The translations under genes were made by a program, and so were the position numbers. The notes beneath the pieces are model-generated. The model saw only the letters and a list, made by a program, of their open reading frames with translations, was not told the DNA's origin and ran no database searches. Shown here piece by piece: positions 37,276-45,374 of a stretch of 46,163 nucleotides of DNA (its first letter is position 1; each line of letters begins with the position of its first letter). This DNA is from Faecalimicrobium dakarense (lineage in GTDB: Bacteria; Bacillota; Clostridia; Peptostreptococcales; Peptostreptococcaceae). The stretch lies in contig NZ_HG529344.1 in assembly GCF_000499525.1 (NCBI RefSeq), positions 1-46,163 on the forward strand. The letters run 5' to 3'.

Positions 37276-37291
37276 TTCCTATATATTGTGT
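37276..37291. promoter_or_regulatory. NrdR box 2 upstream of nrdJ
   Basis: On the minus strand ACACAATATATAGGAA, the same consensus with a degraded right end. The gap to box 1 is 15 bp (31 bp centre to centre, three helical turns), the standard arrangement of NrdR operators. Confidence 0.75.
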
Positions 37292-37493
37292 TTTATAATT
37301 GTTATAAAGTAGAAATCGTAAATATTAGAATTCATTAATTTTATCTTTTAGATGTATATTTTAGATATATTTTTAGCTTATTTAAATATTTTTTTGAAAT
37401 AGTACTTGTTTTTATTTTTTATATAATATATACTTAGGTAACAGACTTAGTTTAATAAGTTTGGATTTTTTAAATACACGGAGGATTTTTCTA

Positions 37494-37694
37494 ATGAAAA
37501 ACGGAATAGTAAAATGGTTTAACAGTGAAAAAGGATTTGGATTCATATCTGTAGAAGGTGGAGATGACGTTTTCGTACATTTCTCAGCTATACAAGGTGA
37601 CGGATACAAGACTTTAGAAGAAGGCGAAAAGGTTAGCTTCGAAATAACTGATGGAGCTAGAGGACCTCAAGCTGCAAACGTAAATAGAATATAA
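37494..37694 (+). CDS. Cold-shock protein (CspA family)
   Basis: 66 residues, the normal size. RNA-binding motifs are KGFGFI (RNP1) and VFVHF (RNP2), within the five-strand OB fold that starts [14 protein letters not shown]. The start at 37494 follows CGGAGG by nine bases; an earlier in-frame ATG at 37461 lies before the ribosome binding site and is not used. A 5' leader of unknown length precedes it, as is common for cold-shock genes. It is divergent from nrdJ, with a terminator downstream. Confidence 0.95.
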   Translation: MKNGIVKWFNSEKGFGFISVEGGDDVFVHFSAIQGDGYKTLEEGEKVSFEITDGARGPQAANVNRI

Positions 37695-37726
37695 TTATAT
37701 TAATATAGATATATTTTTATTTCAAA

Positions 37727-37748
37727 AGAAGAGCAAATGCTCTTTTTT
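37727..37748 (+). terminator. Terminator of the cold-shock gene
   Basis: Hairpin AAGAGCA / TGCTCTT with a short loop followed by T8 on the plus strand. Confidence 0.8.
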
Positions 37749-37773
37749 TTGCGTTATAATTAACTTTTAATAT

Positions 37774-37805
37774 AAAAAAGTACCTATCTAATAGGTACTT
37801 TTTTT
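37774..37805 (-). terminator. Terminator of the sigma/anti-sigma/PBP operon
   Basis: Perfect hairpin AAAAAGTACCTAT / ATAGGTACTTTTT with a 3-base loop, two bases past the PBP stop codon. Confidence 0.85.
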
Positions 37806-37806
37806 A

Positions 37807-39813
37807 TTATCTTTCTAAATAGTGTTTTATTGAATTACTTACCTTTTTAACTACAAATTCACTTCCACCTTTGTCTTTTACATCTTCTATAATCATAGAT
37901 ACTACTATTTTAGGATTATCAGTGTTTAATGCAACAAACCATCCATTTTCGCTTCCATTAGTATCTTCCTTACTTTTTTTAATTTCAGCAGTTCCTGTTT
38001 TGCCTGCTATGTTTATTCCATCTATCTTTCCAATACTAGCAGTCGAGTCACTTTCATTTACAACAGCAGAAAATGAATCTACTAATTGATTTATATAACT
38101 ACTATCTATTGCTTGTTTGTAGACTTTAGATTCTTTATTTTCGCTTATAACTAATCTTGGTGTCATTATATTCCCATCATTGCCTAAAGAACTGTATGCC
38201 ATAGCTACATCTAAAGGGCTCATTAAAACTTCTCCTTGACCATAACCTGTATCAGCTAGTAATATTTCATTATCTAAATTTTTACTGTTAGATATTTGTG
38301 ATTTTTGCATAGGATATTCAAATTTAATTTCTTCTCCTATCCCAAATTTTTTACTTCCTTCTATATATTTATCACTTCCTATTTTAAGTGCTTTATCTGC
38401 AAAATATATATTATCAGAGTATTTAACTGCATCCTTTAAATTAATATATAACTTATCGTCTTTAACCCTACTTATTTTGTAATTTCCCCAAGAGCTATCT
38501 TTTTGCCAATCTTTATCTTTTATTTCCATAGCTTCATTTGGATTAATCACTCCATTTTCTAGGCCTATAGCTGATGTTATCAATTTCATTGTAGAACCTG
38601 GAGAATATACATCATTTGCTCTATTTTGAAATTGTGCATTATTGCTATTTTTGTATGTACTTTCTATCTCTTTTGTTTTATATGTTACTAAGACATTAGA
38701 ATCATAAGATGGAGAGCTTACCATAGCTAATACTTCCCCAGTTTTAGGGTCTAATGCTATTGATGCTCCTTTTTCTTTATTCATTTCATTGTATATTTTA
38801 TTTTGTAAATCTGAATCAATAGATAATTTTATATCTTCTCCATTAATGGGATTAGTTTTTTGTATCGTTATTTTTTCTTCTCCTCTTTCTAAGTATATAT
38901 GAGCTCCATCTTTACCTCTTAGCTTTTCTTCATATATGGATTCTAATCCTGATTTTCCTATCTTACTATATGGACTATATCCTTTGCCTTTATTTTTGTC
39001 TAATTCCTCTTTATTTATTTCTCCTATATATCCAATTAGATTTCCTAGTGCTTCACCTTGTATATATACCCTTGAGTTTTTTTTATATACTTTAACACCT
39101 TCCATTTCAAATAACATAGTCGCTTTATCTACTTCATGCTCTGACACGTCTACTATAGGAACTAAGTGTTCTGGATTAGTATTTTTATTTAGTTTATCTT
39201 CTATATAACTTTCATCAATATCTAAAATTTGAGCCATCTTACTTATATTTTCTTCTTTTTTTACTTCAAATACACTTGGATGTATTTCTATAGAGTTTAC
39301 AGTACCATTAGTTGCTAGTTTATTTCCATTTCTATCTAATATGCTTCCCCTTTCTGCAAAATTATTTACTACCCTTACTTTATCATCTTTTATCATATTA
39401 GGAAGTATTAAATTTTCCTCCCATTTTACTTTATATGTTTCATCCTCTTTAACTAAATCTATATTAAGATTATCAAATTTTAAATCCCCAGCTATTGTGT
39501 TCATACTTACACTTATTAGCATATCAGATGAATTAGATTTATCATCTTTATTTATATCTATTTTTATATTATTAGCTCCTATTGCTGAATATATATTTGT
39601 ATATCTTTTTATGAACGTATCCTTATCTATATATTCCTTAGAATCTTTAGATAATAATTCATACATATTTTCATAACTTTGACTGCTCCATGCTTTTATA
39701 TATTTATCTAAGCTATCTTTTTCTTTATCTGATTTATTACATCCTATAATATTCAAACTAATAGTAATTATAATTAACAATATTAAACTAATTTTTTTAT
39801 TTATATTTTTCAT
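37807..39813 (-). CDS. Class B penicillin-binding protein with MecA-type N-terminal domain
   Basis: 668 residues. A lipoprotein-like signal (ISLNIIGC, Cys25) is followed by an NTF2-like MecA_N domain (~28-140), a dimerisation domain (~145-310, with ERGSILDRNG) and a transpeptidase domain. Active-site motifs are STMK (407-410), SDN (466-468) and KTG (605-607). Proteins of this layout include the low-affinity PBPs of staphylococci and enterococci and B. subtilis PbpC-like enzymes. It crosslinks peptidoglycan outside the membrane. It is the third gene of an ECF sigma operon, 16 bp after the anti-sigma gene. Confidence 0.92.
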   Translation of the reverse strand: MKNINKKISLILLIIITISLNIIGCNKSDKEKDSLDKYIKAWSSQSYENMYELLSKDSKEYIDKDTFIKRYTNIYSAIGANNIKIDINKDDKSNSSDMLISVSMNTIAGDLKFDNLNIDLVKEDETYKVKWEENLILPNMIKDDKVRVVNNFAERGSILDRNGNKLATNGTVNSIEIHPSVFEVKKEENISKMAQILDIDESYIEDKLNKNTNPEHLVPIVDVSEHEVDKATMLFEMEGVKVYKKNSRVYIQGEALGNLIGYIGEINKEELDKNKGKGYSPYSKIGKSGLESIYEEKLRGKDGAHIYLERGEEKITIQKTNPINGEDIKLSIDSDLQNKIYNEMNKEKGASIALDPKTGEVLAMVSSPSYDSNVLVTYKTKEIESTYKNSNNAQFQNRANDVYSPGSTMKLITSAIGLENGVINPNEAMEIKDKDWQKDSSWGNYKISRVKDDKLYINLKDAVKYSDNIYFADKALKIGSDKYIEGSKKFGIGEEIKFEYPMQKSQISNSKNLDNEILLADTGYGQGEVLMSPLDVAMAYSSLGNDGNIMTPRLVISENKESKVYKQAIDSSYINQLVDSFSAVVNESDSTASIGKIDGINIAGKTGTAEIKKSKEDTNGSENGWFVALNTDNPKIVVSMIIEDVKDKGGSEFVVKKVSNSIKHYLER

Positions 39814-39829
39814 ACTAATCCCCCTGTAT

Positions 39830-40672
39830 TTACCTAAAATGGCTATTTTTTATATTTTCTATTTCTCCATAATGCAGACCTATGGCTTCTCCTACTTCTC
39901 CATTTAACGCTCTCCATACATAATTATGTAATTCTACTCCATTTTCAAAATTTCCAGCTTCCCATTTTTTAAGTTCATTATATAAATAACTTTTACTACT
40001 TTCATCAGACATATTTTCTACTCCTTTTAAAGCTGCATCTATTGTTTTAGGACTTATTTCTGTATAACCTCTAGAGTAATCTCTAGCAACTATTATCCCA
40101 TTTGCCATTTCATGTATTAGGTTTATAGTTTCTTCATCTGTCACTGGTACATCTACATTCTCTTCGTATACCTCTATATACTTCTCGTCTTCTTCAGGTT
40201 CATATTTAACTTCTTGTTTATGTACCTCTTCATCAGTCTTTGATAAACTCGGTTGTACTATAGGCTCTTCTTTTCTTACTTCAAATTTTATCTTCCCATT
40301 TTTATCTAGTTTAGCCTTCGGCAAAATCTTATCTATACCTGTAATACGCGCTATCTCATCAATATGTAGTGTGTTATTTATATTTTGTAATAACTTTTCT
40401 ATATAAGGCATTTCATGTGCTAATATAGGATTATAAACTCCAATAGATAATATTACTGTTATACTTGCTGCTAAAGATGTTGATATTTTTTTTAACTTTT
40501 CTTTTTTCATATCATTTTCTGCTTTATCTATTGATTTTCTTGCTAAAGACATCATATCATTAGGCACTTTTATATTACTTATTTTTTCTCTATCTATATA
40601 AAATTCTTCCATTTGTTTATCTAGTTCTTTTATATCATCTAGATTATTTTTATTTATCTTTTCCTTAGTCAT
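39830..40672 (-). CDS. Probable membrane anti-sigma factor
   Basis: 280 residues. A cytoplasmic part (1-62) with KVPNDMMSLARKSIDKAEN resembles the start of DUF4179-type anti-sigma factors. One membrane helix (about 64-82, SLAASITVILSIGVYNPIL) follows. The outer part holds a Glu-rich linker and a C-terminal domain (VTDEETINLIHEMANGIIVA ... ALKGVENMSDESS) of a type I only vaguely know from clostridia. It should hold the upstream sigma factor until a cell-wall signal arrives. Its ATG overlaps the sigma gene by 8 bp, and the PBP gene follows. Confidence 0.75.
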   Translation of the reverse strand: MTKEKINKNNLDDIKELDKQMEEFYIDREKISNIKVPNDMMSLARKSIDKAENDMKKEKLKKISTSLAASITVILSIGVYNPILAHEMPYIEKLLQNINNTLHIDEIARITGIDKILPKAKLDKNGKIKFEVRKEEPIVQPSLSKTDEEVHKQEVKYEPEEDEKYIEVYEENVDVPVTDEETINLIHEMANGIIVARDYSRGYTEISPKTIDAALKGVENMSDESSKSYLYNELKKWEAGNFENGVELHNYVWRALNGEVGEAIGLHYGEIENIKNSHFR

Positions 40673-41192
40673 TTTTATATCCCTCCCTCAATAAATTTTT
40701 CATATCACTTATAGCTTTTCTTATATGTGTTTTTATTGTATTTACAGGGCGATTTAGTGTATTTGCTACTTCTTCTACTTTCATATCATGAATATATCTA
40801 AGGATAATTACATCTTTATACTTATCTTCTAGTTCATCTATAGCATTATATAAATCTATTTTTATCTCCATTTGATCTTCTACAACTACCTCTTTTATAA
40901 ATGCTTCTTCCTCATGTTCTAAATCTATAATTCCGTTCTTTGATAAAAAATCATTAGATACATTTATAAGTATTCGAGTTATCCATGTTTTAAAGTACTC
41001 AGGTTGCCTCAGTTTTTTTATTCCCCTAAATGCTTTGTATACTGTTTCTTGAACTACTTCCTTAGCATCATCTTCATATTTAGTTCTTAGGTATGCCTCC
41101 CTATATAAATAATTCATATGTACTTCTATTAACTGTTCAAAGGCTTCCCTATCACCTTTAATAGCTCGTTTTACTGTAACTATATCTTCCAT
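40665..41192 (-). CDS. ECF-type RNA polymerase sigma factor (SigV-like)
   Basis: 175 residues from the ATG at 41192, placed after GGGAGAAAAT; a longer frame starting at 41219 lies before that site. Region 2 is EAFEQLIEVHMNYLYREAYLRTKYEDDAKEVVQE-like with TWITRILINVSND; region 4 is EDKYKDVIILRYIHDMKVEEVANTLNRPVNTIKTHI. It has no extra domain. An anti-sigma gene overlaps its end. A TAAAAC-N17-GGTC element upstream looks like an ECF promoter, suggesting autoregulation. Confidence 0.9.
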   Translation of the reverse strand: MEDIVTVKRAIKGDREAFEQLIEVHMNYLYREAYLRTKYEDDAKEVVQETVYKAFRGIKKLRQPEYFKTWITRILINVSNDFLSKNGIIDLEHEEEAFIKEVVVEDQMEIKIDLYNAIDELEDKYKDVIILRYIHDMKVEEVANTLNRPVNTIKTHIRKAISDMKNLLREGYKND

Positions 41193-41237
41193 ATTTTCTC
41201 CCTTATTATATACTTTCATTTATGATTGCACTTATTA

Positions 41238-41264
41238 GACCTTCCCCTTAAACAAAAGGTTTTA
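41238..41264 (-). promoter_or_regulatory. Candidate autoregulatory ECF promoter
   Basis: On the minus strand, TAAAAC (41259-41264), a 17-base spacer and GGTC (41238-41241), close to the SigV-type pattern TGAAAC-N16/17-CGTC. The start of transcription would be about 40 bases before the sigma factor ATG. Confidence 0.4.
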
Positions 41265-41304
41265 AAAATTTTAATTTTTTATTAAAACTATGGTTTCATA
41301 AAAT

Positions 41305-41335
41305 AAAGCATAGAGAAAATTCTTCTCTATGCTTT
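41305..41335. terminator. Terminator upstream of the sigma operon
   Basis: Hairpin AAAGCATAGAGAA / TTCTCTATGCTTT with a 5-base loop, 180 bp after the stop of the small gene at 41516. The flanking T run is short. Confidence 0.7.
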
Positions 41336-41461
41336 TATTTAACTAATTGCATCATAAATTAGTACCCAAATTTTTTTGATAATTTATTTTATATTAAAAT
41401 TATTTTACGAATATTATTTTATACCAGCTTTTATCTTATTGTAAATGTATAAATCTTACCA
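41336..41461. other. Intergenic AT-rich stretch with no recognised feature
   Basis: I see no ORF, promoter or repeat that I can support in this part. It lies between a terminator and a long palindrome. Confidence 0.5.
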
Positions 41462-41524
41462 ATTATTTAAAGCCCATAGGTATATAAATTAAAAATATTT
41501 ATATACCTACAGGCTTTAAATAAT
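41462..41524. repeat. 63 bp near-perfect palindrome without a T tract
   Basis: Outer arms ATTATTTAAAGCC / GGCTTTAAATAAT and inner arms TAGGTATATAAAT / ATTTATATACCTA, all exact, with a 2x2 mismatch between them and a 7-base loop. It overlaps the last codons and the stop of the small gene that starts near 41721. It could form a very stable hairpin, but neither strand has a terminal T run. Confidence 0.8.
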
Positions 41525-41736
41525 CACTTCTACATAGTCAGTATAATAGTTTTTACTACTATCCATAGAATCCGATGGTCTTATTACTTTTATTAAATAA
41601 TAATTATCTTCTAGTTCCTCATATTCTTTTACATAATAATTTCCTATAATATCGTTAAATTCATTATATGTTATTTGTTTTTTCTTAATAAATTATCTAG
41701 TATCTTTAATTCTTCTTCCATTGCATTAATACACAT
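41516..41736 (-). pseudogene. Small unknown gene, interrupted by a -1 frameshift
   Basis: An ATG at 41736 (or 41721, better spaced from AAGGATG) opens a frame reading MEEELKILDNLLRKNK and stop. The -1 frame continues as QITYNEFNDIIGNYYVKEYE, then ELEDNYYLIKVIRPSDSMDS to a stop at 41516. One missing A in the A6 run (plus-strand 41678-41683) would join them into 68-73 residues. The family is unknown to me. It is acidic, soluble and beta-rich towards the end. The stop codon lies inside the palindrome. Confidence 0.55.
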
Positions 41737-41816
41737 CCTTATTTATAATCTGCATTATCTTCTCCATATAACATCATTGACATGCATCTAAACCAATTTT
41801 AGTAAGCTATAATAAA

Positions 41817-41847
41817 AAAGAGCTAACTAATAAGTAGTTAACTCTTT
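41817..41847 (-). terminator. Terminator of the UvrC-like gene
   Basis: Minus-strand hairpin AAAGAG-(T)-TAACTA / TAGTTA-(G)-CTCTTT followed by TTTTATT, directly after the gene's stop. Confidence 0.8.
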
Positions 41848-41854
41848 GAATTTA

Positions 41855-42844
41855 TTAAAGAATAATATAATTAATCTCTTCATGATTTTTTATATATGAG
41901 TAAATTATATTAATAAAATCTATATCATCTTTATTTATTAAGTTTTGTTTTTCTTTAGGCTCTATATCTTTTTCTTTCATTTCTGTTATTAAATCATTTA
42001 TATTAATTAAATCAAAGTTTTTAGTTTCTACTATCTTAGAGCTTTTTAGTATTCCATATTCTATTATGTAAACTTTGTATTTATTTTCGTTTAACTTAAT
42101 CCAAGCAAATATTCTTTCTTTTTTATTCATAGTATTTATAATATTTTGCTTAGATAAAAAACTTTTAAGTAAATCTATTTTATTGTTTATTATTGATGCT
42201 TTTTCAAAATTAAGCTTTAGTATTTCATCTTGCATTTTATTTTCTAGGCTTCTTAATATATCTTTATTTTTTCCAATTAAAGTATCTTTAACTTTATCTA
42301 ATATTTTATTATATTCTTCTTTAGTAATTGTTTCTCTACATGGCCCTATACATTGATTCAAGTCATATTTTACACATTTTACTAATCTTTTACATGATCG
42401 TATTTTATAAAATTCAACTAAAATTTCTTTTATTTCTTCTATTTTTCTTTCCATACTATACGGTCCAAAATATAAACTATCATCATCTATTTCTTTTACC
42501 ACTTCTATATATGGATAATCTAAGTTTTTCTGAATTCTAATATACTTATAGTTTTCATGATTTTTCATTAATTTGTTGTAAATAGGCCTTATTTTTTTAA
42601 TCATTTCACACTCTAATAAAAGTGCATCTAATTCTGTATCTGTAGTTATAATTTCAATATCATAAATTCCTTTTACCATTCTAGTTACTTTCCTTGAATG
42701 GTTTGACGAATTCACAAAATAACTTTTTATTCTGTCTCTTAATTTTTTTGATTTTCCAACATATATGATATCTCCATTTTTATCTTTCATCATATATATA
42801 CCTGGAGTTTTTGGAAATTGACTTATCTTTTCTTTTAGTTTCAT
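41855..42844 (-). CDS. Cho-like UvrC homologue (GIY-YIG nuclease, no C-terminal endonuclease domain)
   Basis: 329 residues. The N-terminal GIY-YIG nuclease (PKTPGIYMMKDKNGDIIYVG, SKKLRDRIKSYF, LLLECEMIKKIRPIYN) is that of UvrC. A cysteine group follows (CKRLVKCVKYDLNQCIGPC), as in UvrC, and a short UvrB/C-like helical region near 200-225. The RNase-H-like endonuclease and HhH domains of ~600-residue UvrC are missing, as in E. coli Cho. It would make the 3' cut in nucleotide excision repair, possibly on bulky lesions. It is intact; the end is natural, with a terminator 8 bp on. Confidence 0.85.
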   Translation of the reverse strand: MKLKEKISQFPKTPGIYMMKDKNGDIIYVGKSKKLRDRIKSYFVNSSNHSRKVTRMVKGIYDIEIITTDTELDALLLECEMIKKIRPIYNKLMKNHENYKYIRIQKNLDYPYIEVVKEIDDDSLYFGPYSMERKIEEIKEILVEFYKIRSCKRLVKCVKYDLNQCIGPCRETITKEEYNKILDKVKDTLIGKNKDILRSLENKMQDEILKLNFEKASIINNKIDLLKSFLSKQNIINTMNKKERIFAWIKLNENKYKVYIIEYGILKSSKIVETKNFDLININDLITEMKEKDIEPKEKQNLINKDDIDFINIIYSYIKNHEEINYIIL

Positions 42845-42995
42845 AATATCCTCTTTATTTTACAGCTATATAATTTATTAGACTAAATACTACTATATAA
42901 CTATTATATATATTATTTTTTATTTATCAAGAACCAAACTTTTACAAATATCATATATTATATTAGGCTTTATATCTCATAAAGGAGTTGATAGT

Positions 42996-43238
42996 ATGAC
43001 TAGATCAACTGAGCAAATGCCTGAAAATTTTTATAATTATCTTTTAACTTTTTTAAATGAATATGTAGAGCTTTACACATATTTTAGCCTTGATCCTTTA
43101 TATGGTGAAGTGGTAGAAGTAACTCCTTTATTAATTGTACTTGATTCAAAATATTTAGGTAAACTTAATTCATCTTTTAATGAAAGTTCAAAATTTTACC
43201 TACCTTTAAATTCAATAGTATCTATTAAGAAATTATAA
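42996..43238 (+). CDS. Small protein of unknown function
   Basis: 80 residues starting after AAAGGAGTTGATAGT. The sequence has an aromatic helix (NFYNYLLTFLNEYVELYTYF) and a beta-rich end (VVEVTPLLIVLDSKYLGK ... FYLPLNSIVSIKKL), like a small Sm- or SH3-like barrel seen in some Firmicutes spore proteins. I do not recognise a family. It is transcribed alone and followed by a hairpin. Confidence 0.7.
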   Translation: MTRSTEQMPENFYNYLLTFLNEYVELYTYFSLDPLYGEVVEVTPLLIVLDSKYLGKLNSSFNESSKFYLPLNSIVSIKKL

Positions 43239-43253
43239 TTATAAAAAGTTAGA

Positions 43254-43276
43254 GCCACAGAATTATATACTGTGGC
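43254..43276 (+). terminator. Hairpin after the 80-residue gene
   Basis: GCCACAG / CTGTGGC stem with a 9-base loop followed by ACTTTT. The T run is short, so this is a weak terminator. Confidence 0.55.
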
Positions 43277-43509
43277 ACTTTTCTGAGTAAATATTTTACT
43301 ATTTATCAAAAATTTCATTTTACAAAATACGTCATTCCTTAATTTATCCACAGTATTTTCTAACCATTTTTATTATTTTGCTTTGTTTTAATATTTTTAT
43401 AGACATAAATTATTTATTTTCCCTAATTTTTATAAGCAGATATTGGAGAATGATTTTAAAAGGTATTTTAACTTTTAAGTTCAATTTTATAAAAATAAGG
43501 AGTGATGAG

Positions 43510-44567
43510 ATGAGATATAAAAAATATTTAATTATTTTAAATATATTATTAATGAGTATTTTTACTGGTTGTTCAAGTGTAAGCGCTGAAAATTATATTC
43601 CAAACATAGATGTTCGAGGGTTGACTCTAAAGACATCTTTAATTCAAACAGCATACGAAATGTATAATGTAAATCTAGGAAATCCAGATACTTTTTCAGA
43701 AGCTTTATACAAGGATTACGGAAAAGAATCTCATAAGCATTATAAATGGCTTGTGTCCTCATATAATGAAATGAGTGATGGCATGAAAAAAAGTTTAAAA
43801 ATATTTTTACATATGGTAATCATTTGGATTATGCATATAGTATTATAGATTTAGATGATAATACTACTACTAAAGAAATAGTCAATACAATTATCAATGA
43901 TGAAGGTTTAAACTTACCTGGCTACTTGAAAAAAGATATTAGTAATTTTTTAAATTATTTCTATAATAATTACTTTAAGTCATATTTTAATAAAAATATA
44001 AATAGATTTGATAAAAAATCAGATAAAATAAATGAAATTTTGGAAATAAACGATGTTAATGTTATAAAGTTTATGGAAGATACCTCTGGAATAAAATTTA
44101 ACAAAAAAATAAAATCAGTTTTTTATTATAATTTTAATCCAATTCAACCTCAGGAATTCAAAAAAGGAAATGTATTATTATCAACTATACAACCAGATAC
44201 AACCGCCAAAGATATTTTAAGCATTCCTTTTCATGAATATTCTCGCTCTTTATTTAAGACATTTACTACAACTCCAGAATTTTTAGATGTGTGCAATTTA
44301 CTAAAAGAAAATAAAGAGTTTATAGAAGCTTATAATGATATCGGAAAGGGCCTTTACACTTTTGAGGAGTGGTGTGAAATAAATTTAATAGAGGGATTCT
44401 CAAAGTACTTAGATTATAAATATTATAAAAGTGCCTACGAGTATACTAGATATATTTATGATTTAGATTTTTATAATTATTTAAAAGATAATAGTTTTAA
44501 TCCTAATAAAATTTCTTTGAAAGATATTAGTATTAAATTTTACAAAAGCAAATTAAATACTAATTAA
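43510..44567 (+). pseudogene. Lipoprotein of unknown function, interrupted by a -1 frameshift
   Basis: Starts at 43510 after AAGGAG, with a lipoprotein signal (ILLMSIFTGC). The first frame runs to 43848 but its last ~20 residues are the wrong frame. The -1 frame continues as NIFTYGNHLDYAYSIIDLDD and on to 44567. The shift is in 43786-43808, which contains A7, A5 and T5 runs; the exact run cannot be decided. Joined length is ~352 residues. The segment IPFHEYSRSLF recalls a zinc metalloprotease HExxH motif that has lost its second histidine, so catalysis is doubtful. No family is recognised with confidence. Confidence 0.75.
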
Positions 44568-44583
44568 CATTGAATTAAATAAT

Positions 44584-44629
44584 AAAAAGGAGTTATAATG
44601 TTAAATATTCACATTAATAACTCCTTTTT
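44584..44629. terminator. Bidirectional terminator
   Basis: Perfect arms AAAAAGGAGTTAT / ATAACTCCTTTTT with a long AT loop, between convergent genes ending at 44567 and 44640. Confidence 0.8.
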
Positions 44630-44639
44630 GTTATTTAAT

Positions 44640-45365
44640 CTAATTATTAAGTTCTTTACTTCTCATTCTATATGAAAATATTGCAGTTTCACTAAGTTTG
44701 TCTATTAGTTTTCCATTTACATAAAATCCTACAAATGCACCTACTCCAGGCATAAGTTGAAAAAATTTCGCTAAATCTAGATAGTCTCTATACTGTTGCT
44801 GAAAATTCTGCCAATCAAAATCGTTTATATCATCGGGAAATGTCTTTACATATTCGTCCCAGTTTTCCATTTTATAAAATGTCTCATTCATATTTTTTTT
44901 ACTTGAAAATGCTAGTTGCAATATATGTAGTATATAAATTCTTTCTCTATAGTCAGATACATCATGTCCATATATAGCCGCAATATCATAAAGTAACTTT
45001 ATTTTAATTCCAAGTAATAATGGTAAATCAGTAAGTCCTATAAGTATGCCAGCAGCCCCTGTTGAAGCTCCTTCTATTCTAGCTGTAGTTTTATATGTTT
45101 TAGTCTTTTGCTCTACTAATATTTCTCTTTCCTCTAATGAAATATTTTTGTATGGCTTCTTTGTTATATATTTATATCCAAATAAAACTGACTTTGTCAT
45201 ACTTTTTATTGCTTGCGTCATTATTTCATGATATTTCTGTGGTAATACTTCATTAAACTTATTTTGTACTCCTTTTGATGCCCTTTCAATTATAGATGGC
45301 TTTTTACACATAGCTTTTTTCCATTTATTTAACTCTTCTCTTGCAATAATATTATAATTATTCAT
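44640..45365 (-). CDS. EcsC family protein
   Basis: 241 residues from the ATG at 45365, spaced six bases from AGGAG; an ATG two codons earlier is too close to it. EcsC features are the central hydrophobic GASTGAAGILIGLTDLPLLLG followed by IKLLYDIAAIYGHDVSDYRERIYILHIL, and a second glycine-rich segment MPGVGAFVGFYVNGKLIDKL. The family is membrane associated, with unknown biochemical function. Here there is no EcsAB transporter nearby. A nitroreductase gene lies 9 bp upstream, so they may be cotranscribed. Confidence 0.85.
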   Translation of the reverse strand: MNNYNIIAREELNKWKKAMCKKPSIIERASKGVQNKFNEVLPQKYHEIMTQAIKSMTKSVLFGYKYITKKPYKNISLEEREILVEQKTKTYKTTARIEGASTGAAGILIGLTDLPLLLGIKIKLLYDIAAIYGHDVSDYRERIYILHILQLAFSSKKNMNETFYKMENWDEYVKTFPDDINDFDWQNFQQQYRDYLDLAKFFQLMPGVGAFVGFYVNGKLIDKLSETAIFSYRMRSKELNN

Positions 45366-45374
45366 CTTCATCTC

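Noticed and set aside
41462-41524. Long palindrome as a plain intrinsic terminator
   Set aside because: No T tract on either strand; a better terminator lies at 41305-41335.
41855-42844. Truncated uvrC pseudogene
   Set aside because: The frame is intact, ends naturally before a terminator, and the layout is that of Cho-type proteins.
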